From Branchiostoma floridae (taxonomy: Eukaryota > Chordata > Leptocardii > Amphioxiformes > Branchiostomatidae): a stretch of 64,000 nucleotides of DNA. The translations under genes and the position numbers were made by a program. A model generated the notes under the pieces. That model was not told the DNA's origin and searched no databases. It saw only the letters and a program-made list of their open reading frames with translations. The stretch lies in assembly GCF_000003815.2 (NCBI RefSeq), contig NC_049983.1, positions 18,491,231-18,555,230 on the forward strand, in the 5' to 3' direction. Positions 1 to 12,800 of this stretch are shown here, in pieces (position 1 is the first letter of the stretch; the number at the start of each line of letters is the position of its first letter).

Positions 1-58
1 CACTACACAACACTACACCACACTACACTAAAATCATACTGCACTGCACTGCACTGTG
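1..58. repeat. Degenerate CACTACA/CTGCA minisatellite at window edge
   Basis: Repeats of CACTACAC with variants pass into CACTG/CTGCA repeats. It is cut by the window boundary. Confidence 0.6.
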
Positions 59-250
59 TACGATGTGTATTCTCTCCAATACCACACACAGCAGCGTGAT
101 AATGTCAGTCAATAGGATATTGTATCATCTCCGTCGACTCAAACGTTTGGGGATCGATGTCTGTCCCAGACGTAAATAAGTCAGTTAAGTCTACACATAC
201 GTGATACCGGCGTTCGAATGTACGACTCCTGTATGGCACTCATCACTGAT

Positions 251-1152
251 GCCTAGGTTACACATAGCCGAAATTGGCTCCCGACTCGAGCTCTCCCCCG
301 ACTATGGTTTAGGAGTGATTCGGGAGCTAGTCGGCTGTAGTCAGCTTGCGTTCGGCTGAGTCGGATGGCGTTCGGCTGGCCTTCGGCTGAGACGGCTGGT
401 GTTCGGCTGCTCCATCCGAATGTTTTGAAATGTTCAAAACATTCGGCTCTGAACGGCAACTCTGGAATGGGTCGGTTGGTGGTCGGCTGGTGTTCGGCAC
501 GGTCGGCTAGTGTTCGGTTGGTGTTCGGGAGTAAGTCAGCAGTCAAATTAAATCTTAACCACGCCATAAACATTACTGATTTACTCCCAGATTGTTTCCA
601 ACTTACCAATGATTCACCCCAAGACCTTAGGCAAATCTCTGCTAACTCATTCCCAAGCAAAAAGACCATTGCCAGAACGTAGACGAATCACTCCCGAACT
701 TCACACGACCGACATCCAGCCCAAAGCAAAAAGACCCATAAATGCCGCACTGGAGCTATATGTGATCTAAATTTGATCTCTTGGTGATGTTTACAAATAG
801 AACAAATGACATTCTTGATTAAAAACGAAAATGAGCACTCTTTTGAAAATCGCTGATTATGTCTATTTCAAGTCGAAAAAGGGTCGGCAATCGGTTGGGG
901 ATCAGTCAGGAGTGATTTGGCAGTCTGCGGCTAGAGGTCGGGATGGTTGGTGATAGGTTAGTTAGCAATTGGGACACAGTCGGGAGTAAGTCATTTACTG
1001 GTCGGGAGGTGTTCGGGACATGTTCGGCACTAAAAAATAGGCGTGGCCTAAACTGGTCAGACTACTCCCGAACTACTGCCGACTTGGGTCGGCTAAGAGT
1101 CGGCTAGTGTTCGGGAGCCAAAGTCGGCTATGAGCCTATATGTAACCTAGGC
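251..1152. mobile_element. Non-autonomous inverted-repeat DNA element, about 902 bp
   Basis: The ends are inverted copies starting GCCTAGGTTAC: left at 251-285, right at about 1106-1152 with a short insertion. Both reach the shared inner block TAGCCGA...TTGGCTCCCGA. Flanking AT dinucleotides (249-250, 1153-1154) could be a 2-bp target duplication. The interior is full of short GTCGGCT/GTTCGG repeats, mostly in one orientation in both halves. No transposase frame is present; the open frames inside are repeat artefacts. Confidence 0.7.
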
Positions 1153-1162
1153 ATAAGGCTAG

Positions 1163-1354
1163 CGTCACATCTGCACAAAGGGGCCCGGCCGGGCAGTTTT
1201 AGGCAACGAAAAGTACAACATAAAGAACAAAACGGACCAAAAATGATTCAACAGCATGCCCTGTGCATATTTATTGGCATAAACGTTAATTTTTCGTTTC
1301 CGCAAACAGTCCGGCCGGAGCCCGGGTAGAGAAATGTCTGGAATGAATGTGACG
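1163..1354. mobile_element. Possible small foldback element
   Basis: CGTCACAT at 1163-1170 is mirrored by ATGTGACG at 1347-1354. Inside, GGCCCGGCCGGGCAG is mirrored by a similar CCGGCCGGAGCCCGGG block around 1312-1326. It sits 10 bp from the end of the larger element. Arms are imperfect, so the call is tentative. Confidence 0.3.
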
Positions 1355-3136
1355 TAGGCCTAACTAAAGACCAAACAGCAAAACTTGAGAAAATTCAGAA
1401 GGGGGTATGTAGATTCATTCTAGGAACCCAATAAACGGACTATACTTAAGCTCTGTCCACACAGAACTTTACATGCACCACAGTCACTACTACGTTCAGA
1501 CTTCTGGGACTGGCTCCCCCTTTATCTATTTATTTATATATTTCTGTAATCTTTAACCAAGGTAACTCTCTCAGTGGGTATGCACAGCTTTCAAGGGAGT
1601 CCTGGGTACACATATACACAGAGTTTACTCACAATACAGTAATGTATATACACAACAAAGACTGTGCTATGTGGCACGTTGTACCTCCTTCCAGAAATCA
1701 AGGAGGCGCAGCGAATGTCTTTGGTTTTGATAGTTTGGTACAGAAATGTCAGCATTTGATAGTGTCAGTACAGTTTGTGCTCGCCCAAATCATGGTAAAT
1801 ATGTATGTTTTGATATGGTGTTCCAATCTTATTCCAGCTGATGTTAATGTATGAGCGTGTAAATGTCGGCGCAATTTAGCTTAATGATTTCTGCAATGCC
1901 GTACATCTTTAAATAAACTTTGTCATACATGTTGGTCATATAACGTGGTCTAGTGTAATTAAATTTAGTGTAGTACGATATGGTTAAGTACATGAAAGTA
2001 TGCACTAAATCAGTTATGTTTGTTTTTTGCGATGGCTAAGTTATGGAAAGGAAATGGTAAAGCCAGTAAATGTGTAGAGCATGGAGTATACTCTACAAAT
2101 GTACCACCGATTGCGGTCAAGTGCAGTGTAGTGATGTGTGGTACGTGATACATAGAAGAATGTAATAGACTTGCTAGATTTTGTTGTGCGTTTAAGCTTA
2201 GGTACGTTATGGGGTATGCTTTACAGTACAATACTTGTGTGATGTAATACTAACATATTACAAACAGAATGCAGTCTTGTATATGGACGTTATATTTGCG
2301 TCGTTCTGGATAGTTTCTGCTATTCTAATGCATTAGTCTTGCAGCATGAAATGGTTAATCATGGTATGTTCATTACTGCTAAATGCCAACATACAATTCA
2401 CCCGGGAAAATGTCGATAAAACATTTCCGGGCCCATATGGAACGTACAGACCGTACCTACCACGGTTATAGCTTCTGTGTAAAGTTTAGTAGGTTAGATT
2501 TGGTTTAAGAAAATATGGAAAGCTGAATGCTGATTGGCTGAAAATTGTAATGACGTAATCAGTGTATGTAAATCACACACTTACAGTGGATCGCGGGAAA
2601 TCCCCACCATATGTTGCGGCTAAAATCTAACTCAATATGTGATCATCGTCAAGCCGTGAAGAAAGTTACGAAAGACCATGCATATACCACGAGCCATATA
2701 CCAATTGCAACGTTCACCCTTTTATGTATACCATTTTTGTGTAATAGCATGTGTATAGATTTATATATGTATAGCTAACATGGGTATAGGACTTTAAATG
2801 TTGTAATTTATATCTTTGCTATATTCTGTCTGATCTTGCCCTTTGGGCTTCTCGCGAATAGATAATTGTTCGAACAAACAATCCGCACTCACACTATGCG
2901 ATTAAATGGATCCGTCAAAAGTAGTATTCTTTAATGGCTACCATGATACAAAACACCGCCAGTATGCAAGGAGGACGAAACTACATGGTGATACCCTCTA
3001 GTTACAGATTGATTTAAACGCTAGAAGCCGTCATTCAGGCGCAATCCTGAAGCAAACAAGCTGTGGGAGTCTGTAATTATGGTAACTATTCATTAGCACA
3101 CACTGCGCATAGTTTCTGGTAATGGAGTCATGTCCC
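1355..3136. other. AT-rich intergenic DNA, nothing recognised
   Basis: No exon, RNA gene or clear repeat family was seen. Open frames are short and lack splice context or similarity. Confidence 0.5.
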
Positions 3137-3395
3137 GAAATACATGCCTGTGTTTTGTTACACCTCCTCGACAACTGTGTCTTTTGCAAGGGATGTAGCC
3201 CATGTGTTCCATATTCCTCTGCCTACAAACATTACAGTTTCCACATTCAGCAAACAGAAATACATGCATGGCTGCGTTTTGTTACACTTCCTCAACAACT
3301 GTCTTTTGTAAGGGATGTAGTTGGTGCTGTGTGAAACATATTCCATTGCCTTCAAACATTCCACAGTTTCGACATTCAGCAAACAGAAATACATG
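3137..3395. repeat. Two-unit tandem duplication, period about 120-129 bp
   Basis: The GAAATACATG start recurs at 3137, 3257 and 3386. The units share blocks such as TTTTGTTACAC, CAAGGGATGTAG (TAAGGGATGTAG in the second) and CATTCAGCAAACA. The open frames on both strands here are products of this repeat. Confidence 0.8.
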
Positions 3396-3755
3396 TGCAG
3401 CCTCCTAAGTGAATACACGCGTTATGATTGAATATTAGAATAGCATTGTACAGCGTATATAAGCCATCTTATTGTAAAGCTCCCTCTAACACAATGCGAT
3501 AGGCGTTTAACCAGCGTTAAAAGCGCTCGAATGCCGTGAGCCATTCCAACTCTGTACTGCTTTCTGTTTGCGATCAGAATATGGATTGGCAGTAAAAAAC
3601 GTATTGCTGTATCATCTGCATATTTTGACCAGAAAATACGCTATCACATTAGGCATTTTAAAAGAAAGCGCGTTTTTGCTGACAAGTTTCCGTCGAAATT
3701 TTGAACAGGCACTGGCAACCACCTGTTACACTAACTTCCCTCACACAGAGCCACG

Positions 3756-3769
3756 GTCGCCATGGCAAC
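3756..3769 (+). promoter_or_regulatory. RFX-type X-box motif
   Basis: GTCGCCATGGCAAC fits the inverted-repeat X-box recognised by RFX factors (GTNRCC-AT-GGYAAC type). It is a single site in non-coding DNA. Confidence 0.45.
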
Positions 3770-5019
3770 CGCGGATCACGTCCGAATAAATCGCCTTTGA
3801 CAGAGGACTTATCGTCCTTGATCCTTTGGATCAAAATGGGATCAATTCTGGATAAACACAATCCTTATGCGAAACGCGATCTCCGTTCAGAAAATGTCAC
3901 AACCACCGTTCGAGCCATAGCCCTGTCAGTACTTGGACTTGCCAGAAATATTTATGGAGCCAATATTTCTATCCCAGAGCTCCGTCCGTCCCGTAGCGAC
4001 AGTTCTAACGCTAATTTTGGGCCAAAAGGCTTGGCCAATTGATCATGATATCTGCCCATTGTTGTCTTTGAAATCCATTCATCAAATTTTGATTAGGGAC
4101 TTCTTTTGTTGCGCGGGCAAAGTCACGCGAGGAGCCGGCTCTTTGCGACACGGCGATGGATGGCTGGCGGGATCTCGTGAGCGCTCTGTCACGTCTAAAA
4201 CGTTTTTCCTGTCGGAGGGGGAGAAATTCGCACCGGCCGGTGAAAAATGGCTACTTTCAACGGGCAGTCATCTTCGCGAGGGGGGGATTTTAAATCAATT
4301 TTGGTATGAATATTTCAAAGTGTGGTCCATTTTTTATGGATAATGCATTGTTATAATAGACCGGTCCCAAGTGTCCCTCGGCTTTTAAAAGTTTCACACC
4401 TTTGTAAACTTACTCCAAAGTCGTCGAAAAGTTTCAATCAAATTTGACTACGCTGTCGTTCTAAATTCCGGCATTGTATTAATGCATATCTATATTCACT
4501 GCACACGAGAAGACCTGAGCGATACGTTGTATAACAAGCCAGTATCGTTTAGTCTCTACTAGACTCCATGAGTTACTGGCAAAATAGCCATCTATGGAGC
4601 TGGAAAAAAAACGGGTTGCACTTTGAAGTAAACTTCAGTGGCCGGCTAACTCCTCTGGCATTTCATACAGTCTGTTTAGCCAATCTCTACTGTCTTCTCA
4701 ACAACCTTTGGTGTCTGGTAGAGCGACTTGAATCAAAAGGAAAGAAAAGAGGAAAGAATCTGAGTTGTAGAAAACGTATATACATCGTGTATTCTTGTCA
4801 GTACATGACATTTTAGGCGTGACATCTAGCTATACATAATTTTTTCTCTTTTAGTCTTGGGCCACTAGTTAGACGTCAATGCCCCCCTTCCGACAAAGGT
4901 ATTCTACATGTACGTACAACAGGATATACATGTGAAATGAATATCACTTCATCTAGTCCACATCTGTACATTACATAACACAAGCCTCCCTGTTGGTCGG
5001 TAGTGAACGTTAGGATCCC
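3770..5019. other. Non-coding interval, no gene recognised
   Basis: It holds a GC-rich block (about 4100-4290) inside AT-rich DNA. The longest frame (3933-4343, 136 codons) has no recognisable domain and no convincing splice sites. Confidence 0.4.
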
Positions 5020-6640
5020 GCCCGGCACGAAGGTGTGTCTCCTCCGATGACCTCACCTGTCCGCGTTACGTCGGACACCTTTGTTTGCAGACTTATGGAG
5101 CTAACCACCGTGCCCATGTGTAGATGAAAACTTCAGCAACTTTTCTCTACCTCAACCGTGTGTCCAGTGCTGTGCAAGGTTGCTTAGTTCGTTCTTTGCC
5201 CGATGTGTCCTCTGGCTTCCCGCCCTACCTGTCTCCGGGGCGCGTGAGTCCACGGGTTGACGTACCCGGGGGATTACTGTCACATCCACGCACACAGAGG
5301 ACGTCGGGAGACCGGGCTAGATCCCTCGCGTGACAGCTCGCAATTTGCGCTGTTAAAATATCATTCAAATATTCTCGCTGACTGGCGCGGACTGACGCTA
5401 CCTATATATAATGGGTCGTACCCACCCTGAGCGATTTCCATAATATGTCGGTGAGGTGAGGGGAAACACCGGAGCACACGGACAGACGCAGACCCGTGGC
5501 ACCTCGTCAGGTATGCGTCCCTGTCGGGCGTACGTCGCGCGGAGGCCCCCGTCCTCATCCCGGCACGAGATAAGCGGTAGGTAAATTGACGAAATGGGTC
5601 CAATTACGCATGGCAGGTTGGACGGGCCGGGATTACTACCGCCGCTGGGTTGTACGTTGTGCAACAGCCGGCCAGCGCGCACATGCCTGCCGCCTAGTGC
5701 GCCGCCAGGGGAAGGGTCGATCCACGGTTGCCTAGGCAGCCAAACACACGGAGCGGACACTGACTCCGTAAGTTCCGCACCGTCCTCGCGGCCTGCCCGT
5801 CTGCCGTATTGATCTCCTCTCGCTGTGACATCTTCCCCCGAACGTCTACATTACAGCCCCGCTCTGCGCTCTATCACTGCGGTGATATAGGCAACCGATA
5901 TTCAGCTATTTCCGGAGGGAACCTGCACGGCGATTGCCTGTAGTTCTGCTCGCGTGTGGGGTCCCGTCCCGGTGTAATGTGCACGGTTGTCGATCGTTTT
6001 GACATATGTTTGTTTCTATTTCACCAGGTTGGGATGGCCCGTCCCTGTCACCCAGCTTCCACGTCATCGGTCGTCAGAGATCAGCTGGGCAGGTCGCACA
6101 GCAGCCGACACAACAGCACCGGGGTAACCGGTCAGCCAACCCATCCAACCGGTGCAGGTGACACTTCGGGCGGCTTGCCACACGCCAGACGGTAGACAAC
6201 GGCTCGCCCCCCTCCCCACCTCAGCAGGATTAAAGATGCCACAGCTGACTGATGATGCCCAACAGAGGCCCTCCTCATCGTTTGCAGCACTCTCATTCGT
6301 TCGCTCCCAACCCAGAGGTCGGTTTGTTCCCGCTCAAGTCGACCGTGCGACTCGCGGAATGGCGTTCTTAACAGGTATGGTACTCCCATCATCCACTTCC
6401 CCAGCTTTATGACACGTATCAGAGTCGCAGGCTTCTCCTACGGCGTGATAGATGTCGTTTTGTGCCTCGCTCCAACAGATTACCGCCTCCCTTCGATCGT
6501 TCGTCTCGCGGCGGGGCAGCGAATCGATGACACGGCCTGTATTACAAAAGTCAACTCGTTTGTATGAATGAGGGTCACCTCGTCAAAAGTGTTCCGCACG
6601 TCGGGCCAGTCCGGCCGCACGATATATCACAACGCCCGAG
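5020..6640. promoter_or_regulatory. CpG-rich stretch, possible CpG-island promoter region
   Basis: GC and CpG density are clearly higher than in the flanks. Several overlapping open frames on both strands are expected in such DNA, and none resembles a known protein. A segment from 6236 ends in TTAACAG before GTATGG at 6375, which could be an exon edge, but I cannot support it by homology. Confidence 0.4.
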
Positions 6641-7428
6641 CTCTCTTACTCGTAACTTTCACACTACAGTGTTTAGGAAAAAAGAGCCGTGCGCAATTGT
6701 AGTGTAGGGAGGCACTTTATCGCTTTGGTATTGTATTGCTTTGGATCTAGTTCCATTAACACTGGCTAGTTGGCGGTAAATGGGGGAGCCGCAGTGCCAT
6801 TTTCATTCATGACCGCCCTGCTTAATTCTGCGCAAAACGCCTCACACAGAAACCCCCCTAGAGCCTTCCCTACCTGACATATTCATGCTTAGACTTTAAT
6901 ACAACGGAACACTCCTACAATAACCGGGATACTTATCATTGTGTTCCGCTTCCACATTGTCTAGATTATCAAATCGCTGCCTCAGGTAGTAGGTTTTTTA
7001 AAAAGGGAAAAACAGACGACAGAACGGATAGTGACACGTTTTAATGTGCTGTGTGTCGGCTGGGCGTGCCTGCCTGCGTCTCCAAATGACATGATTCACC
7101 GGTGAAAAACATGCCGGGCTTTCTAATCTCCCTCCAGCCCAATGTCAGAGGATAAAGAGGTGGAATATATAGTCGGGATCAAAGGCTTTGTAAACGGGGG
7201 GTTGGCTCTCCGTGCGATGGGTTCAACCCTGAGCAAGATAACCCAGCCCGGCCCTCTTCAGGCGCACAGGCCCCGGCCGTCCGGTCTGATTGTGAATCAC
7301 TACATTGAGGGAAGGACTTGATAGCGCTCATCTTTCGTATAAAATCAAATTAGAGGTACCGATATAGCCATTCACGGGGAAAACGGGCCCTGTTCAATCA
7401 CGTAATAGTCCCTCTCCTGCCGCGCTGG

Positions 7429-7554
7429 TATAAATAATCAGGGAGATCCGTCCGAACAGAAGTGCTCTCTGCACCGCGGCGAGCAGCTATTATCTGCCGT
7501 CACTCACGGCAAACGAGAAGTTAGGGGACGTTTGGACACTTTGTACTTGAGCCA
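7429..7554 (+). promoter_or_regulatory. Candidate TATA promoter and 5' UTR exon of an unidentified gene
   Basis: A good TATA box, TATAAATAA (7430-7438), follows a GC-rich stretch. About 30 bp downstream lies a plausible initiation region. The sequence then runs without ATG to GAGCCAG before GTATTT, a reasonable splice donor near 7555. No downstream coding exon could be matched, so the gene it might serve is unknown. Confidence 0.3.
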
Positions 7555-7620
7555 GGTATTTCTGCATTGATCTGAAAAGTTTGGGATTTTGACAGACTAC
7601 ACACGTACAGTGGTGCCACA

Positions 7621-7632
7621 CGTCACGTGACG
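7621..7632. promoter_or_regulatory. Palindromic E-box CGTCACGTGACG
   Basis: A perfect 12-bp palindrome around CACGTG, the site type bound by USF/MITF/TFE-class bHLH-zip factors. The same 10-bp core GTCACGTGAC recurs at 9674-9683. Confidence 0.45.
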
Positions 7633-7689
7633 GTAGGTGGCAGCCTGCCCCGGGCCCTCCCATCCCCTCCTGATTGAGGCTTTATCTCT

Positions 7690-7975
7690 CCGGAGCCCGC
7701 GAAAATCAATAAAAAACTGTCCACCGCAGAAATTTTACGAGTTATTTTCCGCCATGCCCAGTGTGCGAGGGATTAATATTTCATAGTAATGAAGCTAACA
7801 CAATACAGGCCGGCGATCATGGATATTCAGCAGCAGATTTTATTTAATTATTTAGGACCCCGGGGATTGGGGAGCGGACTTAAAAGTTGGTGTAAAGTGT
7901 GGAAAATTGACCCGAGACAATTTATGAAAATGCGGGGTGTATTGTTAGTAAAGGCTTCGGTTCGTGCGACGTGAT
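7690..7975. promoter_or_regulatory. Possible conserved non-coding element
   Basis: Mixed blocks of AT-rich homeodomain-type cores (AATCAATAAAAAAC, GGATTAATATTTCATAGTAA, TTTAATTATTTAG) between GC-rich segments. The 61-codon frame at 7789 has no similarity and is probably chance. The judgement rests on texture alone and needs alignment. Confidence 0.25.
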
Positions 7976-8504
7976 GTGCCGAAGGTTGCCGCCCCTCCCC
8001 CCGCCCAATATCAGCCCGTCACGCCGGCAGGCTTGTAACATCGCGTGAGGACCGGACAGCGGAGAAAAGAGGATAGAATTAAGAAATTAAACTCTTATGT
8101 CAGCGCTTCTTGTGCAGAAGGGGGCGTTATTCGTCTTGCTGATGGTAAAAAAGCTGACAGTTGCACGCCACCTGTACATGATGTAGAGGACTTTGAGCGC
8201 TTCTGAATAAAGAAGGGCCATTGACCCCCCACGAAGCAGATGAGTGGTACTTCAGAACTTCCTCACTCCCCTCCCTATTTGCATTAAGTTAAGGCGTATC
8301 GCATACTGATACGAGTACGTCTTTTTCCTCGTGAACACAACTAAATTTTTAAGCTTCTGATTGTGTACAAGGAAGGGGTCCACAAAAAGTAGAGGTTTGA
8401 CGCCTCAATTCTTTTTACCCTTTTCTTCCTCAGATGTTTAATGTTTAATTATCACTTTATATAAATATGGCTCCTAACTTGAGAGCTAGAGCGACAGTCC
8501 GCGG

Positions 8505-8570
8505 TTTAGGCACCTGTCACAAATAGCCGACGATGGCCTCCCGACTAACCCGTGGTTGGGAATTAGTCGT
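8505..8570. mobile_element. Degraded end of the same element family as at 251-1152
   Basis: TTAGGCACCTGTCACAAATAG followed by CCGACGATGGCCTCCCGAC closely resembles the left terminus of the 251-1152 element. I see no clear matching right end, although GGAGTGAT-like remnants occur near 8745. Confidence 0.4.
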
Positions 8571-9660
8571 GAGCAAGGTCATCTGTGGGAGTTGGTAGGC
8601 AAGGTTGCTTTCTTTTTTAGAAGTTTTGAAAAGTTGCATTCAAGAAAATCATGTTCTGCTTCGATGCAATTAGAGGAGTGAACTGGAGACTAGAAGTGGA
8701 TGGATTCCAGCATTGGCTACTCCCAACATAGTGCAAACTAGTCAGGGAGTGATAGGGAAGGTCCTGAATGTATCGCACAGAACATCGCAAAGTGGTGAAG
8801 TTCGCAGCCTACTTATTCTTACGTTTGGACCAGGGGAATCTATGGCCAAAAGAACCTAAGATACACCATTCTTCTTTCCAAATTAAAAGGTCGAAATGAC
8901 CAAAAGATAGGGCAAATCAAAAGCACCGCAAATTAGAATTTAAACAGAGAGTGGTATTAGTTCTAGAGCTCTTTTAGTAAAATACCGCAAGTTGAAGGTA
9001 TGGTATGTGGAGCATTTTTATATCCAGGTCCTGTTTCTAGATCACAGATAGCTTTGTATTGTATTTTGCGATGAGAAAAGGCAGGTGCTACAAATCGATC
9101 AATTGAACAATAACACTCAGATGCTCGAAATGAAGATAGACCCGTTCAGCACAGGAACAAGGAAGCACTCAAGGGCCAAAAAACAATGCAGCACTTTCCC
9201 TTGTTGATACCAGGTTTCCCAGAGCACAACAACTAAATGTGCGAAAGATGCGAAGATTGGCGCTATTACAAATCCCAAATGAAACGGGAGACAGCGTAAT
9301 TTTCACCATCTGGCGTCATAAAAAATCAGCATAATTGGCGGTAAAGATAAGAGTGGATAATTGAGAGATTGCAAAGAGTTCGACAAGAGTTCGTAAATGG
9401 TAAGTGCTTTATTGGAGATCAACGAACGGCATCGACCAATGAAATGCCTTATTACGACAAGCCAGGTTTGTTTCATACCAATACATATATTTTTCTAAAT
9501 CCACTAAATAATGTTTGTAGTTGGAACAAACATCGAGGTACAGTAAACTCTTGTTCCTATTGGAGTTTGTTTTCTTGTGTAATTTCACGAACATTGACAC
9601 AAAGCTCGAGGCTATGTGACCACAAAGTCAACATTTTTGTTGTCGGCTGCGCTCCATCCC
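8571..9660. other. Non-coding DNA, no gene recognised
   Basis: The 126-codon plus frame at 9369 has no domain resemblance. Nothing else is supported. Confidence 0.4.
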
Positions 9661-9672
9661 TGACATTGTTCT

Positions 9673-9830
9673 GGTCACGTGACCGAGGTTTCCGCCACTC
9701 TGCCCGCCACACCCACCCCATAATTTATTCATGCTCCATTCAGAAATAATTTTCCTGCCCTTTTGATAAAACCATTCAGCGCAGTGACTTAAGAGCGTGG
9801 TTAATGAAATATGCAAGCTATGGTGTTCGG
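9673..9830. promoter_or_regulatory. Palindromic E-box and possible conserved element
   Basis: GGTCACGTGACC (9673-9684) is a perfect 12-bp palindrome. It is followed by CCACACCC, TAATTTATTCATG, CAGAAATAATTTT and GAAATATGCAAG, a mix of KLF-, homeodomain- and POU-like motifs typical of enhancers. This is motif evidence only. Confidence 0.3.
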
Positions 9831-12800
9831 GCTGTGCAATTTATAGAAATAATATTGAGACGATTCTGGACAATGAACGGATGAATGGGCATTTTTGTTC
9901 CCACTGGACGCAACGATTTAGAAAAACGTCGAAACTCTTTCTCAAGAAAATAAGGATATAGCAGTGTGCAGGTGGTTCAGAAAGTTGCGAGAGAATTCCT
10001 TGAATAAGGAAAATTTCCCCGTTCAACAGGTTTATCTGCGTATAGTATGGGGCCTTCAACTTCCTAATCAACTCGTACAGGTAGCAGACGTTACACAATT
10101 TACCCTCCCCAAATCCCCGGAACGCGCGCTATTAATTTGATGTCACTGACCGTCACACGGAAGTCATAGGGGGTCGTGGCTGAGGGGACCCCGGAGGAAA
10201 AACCTCTCTCCTCCTCGCGTGTGAAGTTTTCATTAGCGGAGAACGGTTGCACGGGAGCGACCATCCCAGATGGGACATCGGAACAAAGGCGGGCTGTCAG
10301 ACCGCCAGGAAGCTACATTATTCTCCCAATTTTCTTTATTACCGACGTCGTATTGACATTATATTTCCACCCCTTGATGGATGTGAAAGAATGATAACGT
10401 TAATCCGATGAGAAATAAAGCCATTCCGCTTTTTCTTTTCCTACACAGGAGGAGGCTAGATCACATGCGTCAAGTACTTGTGAGGGAGGGAGACCCCGGG
10501 AGCTGCGTGCCTGCAGACGCAGAGTAGGTGAGTTACCTATGGGGTCTTGTCGATATGGTCGTCGCCAGCTAGCCATTGCACGAGACAGATGTGCATGTAT
10601 CATCATAGCTTGTTGACAATGATTTTGCCATTGATACGTCCATATAGTTTATAATCACAAGGCAGGGGTACATGTCACTTTGTCCTCTTGTCTTCTTTCT
10701 GCTGACTAAAATTTCAGTTTTTGTAACGTTACCGCCAGTAGAAATTTCAATAGTGGCTAAAAAAGAAAAAAGAAACAGCTGGTCTTGTCGGCATGTATGC
10801 CCCTGTCCTTCCATAAAAGCCTAATCAGAAGTCACCACCGACCGAGAGAAACAGGTGTCTTTGTCGTGTCCTTTCTTCACAAACTTTATAAATACACACG
10901 AAACAATCGCCACTACGTACTGAGTGTGAACATTCAAATATCCGCTTCAGAAGAAGCGCATAAGACAGACGGGAGCCCTGGCGAATAGAACCGGTTCTTT
11001 TATGGCTTCATATGAAGTAGACTGGGTAGGACATTTCAGTTCAGGGACACGCTGCGCTTTGACAAAGGCTGGTCTGTTAACTACCATTGTAAGTCCCCAT
11101 TCGTCGATCTTTTAGAAAGGACACAACGTTAAAAAAAGATCAGTCAGAAATATACGCATTGTCCTTTAGGCATCATTAGCTGATTATGTCCAACGTTATA
11201 GTCAAAGATATTTCGGTAGCTTCGCTCCCGTGTCTCTAATTAGAGTTACAAGACAACCAACGTCTCTCGCTATTCACCTTGATGCCTCACAATTCACGAA
11301 ATTTGTATCTAAATATTTGGTATATAAACACGTAGTAATTACACGGTGTTTATCTTGGTTGATATTTACTAGTGATAAGTAACCGTGGAAGGTCAAATAC
11401 CAAGGTCAGGGATTGTTCGTCCTTTACATGTGCACCTGGATTGAACTCGCGCGTCGTTAGTGTTTCTTGTTGTTTTCGCTTTCCGTGTGTTTATGTTAGT
11501 TAGTCGTAGCCAAAGTATCCTGTTTTGTTAGGATTCAGATTAAAAATTTTGATATATGTTCCATGGAACGGTCTGTTGATTGTGAAGTGTCATGGCGGCC
11601 GTCAGACAGAGACAGTGAGTCATCGTTAGTCAAGGTTCGTGGCAACGAAACCCTGCTCACAAGACCGAAGTAGACAAAATGTGAATTTCAGCGTAATTTT
11701 GGAGGCTAAAATGTCAGTTATGCAGGTGACAGAATCAAACCATGCCTGTCGACAAGAAGAAGAGATAATGGGTTCATAGATGTTCTGGTTAGTTGATTGA
11801 TTGAGTGCCGATTAATTGGTTATTGCTCAGAGAACGGTGACATATGTCTGTTGGAAACCCAGTCTGCCAGGACATCAGTAGGTGCTCCATCATATAAGCA
11901 CGGGTATCAGGTGACGAGATAGCTCCGGGGTGAACATCTGCCCTTTACCACCACTCCTGGAGCGGAAACGATGGCATCAACCATTGAAGGGTGGGTTTTT
12001 ACAAGAACTTGTCCCCGAGCTCGTCTCATGGCGCCGTCATGTTTTGTCATCCTGCGACTTGTATGTCGTGGGATTATTCAATCGCAAGCAGGTCGGGACA
12101 GAATCGACATTGAGCTAAAACTATCTTTTAGTCAACAAGACAGTCGGAGTCTTTTAGGACCCATGCACAGCAATATCCCAAGAATGCCTTAAGTTCGCCA
12201 TCGTACGACTATCGTACGAAGAAAGAATATCGCTGACGTCAATTTGGACCCCAAATCGACAAGACAAAAGAAACCGACAAGCAAGATAATTCACAACGTT
12301 GCAAGAATTGTGGTGTGTTCTAGCGAGCCATCGTTATATATATTTCTTTAAAAGTGAATGAGCACGCCGGTTGGACCTGTGCACTCCACCTCTCGTAATC
12401 TAAAGACAATATGATATGCCTTTCTACCTTCCATTAGCTTCGTTTCGAACATAACATAACATGAGATGTTCCGCTTGATTTGCCCACGCCTGCACAGCAG
12501 TTGAATATTTTCAGCACTTGATGAAATATTTCTTTCGATTTGAAAGACGTTTCTACATTGAACTAAACGTCTGGTTATTTGAAATTACATGGCAACGTCA
12601 AAATAAAAACTCTGTAGAAGACCGGGATCTCATAACGAAAATATTGGCTCTGCAAGGGGGTTCAGATTAAGAGAGTATGTTATCCACATTCAACAGGTTA
12701 TCATCAAAATTGATGGATTATTGTAAAGGTTCTAAAATCGGACTAAAAACCATTTTAGTCACATCGCATGAAACACTTTTGATCTCACCAGCGGGGATCA

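Noticed and set aside
253-682. Overlapping open frames of 138 and 105 codons on opposite strands
   Set aside because: Both lie inside the inverted-repeat element and reflect its GTCGGCT repeats.
3933-4343. 136-codon plus-strand open frame
   Set aside because: No similarity and no splice support; frame lies across a composition change.
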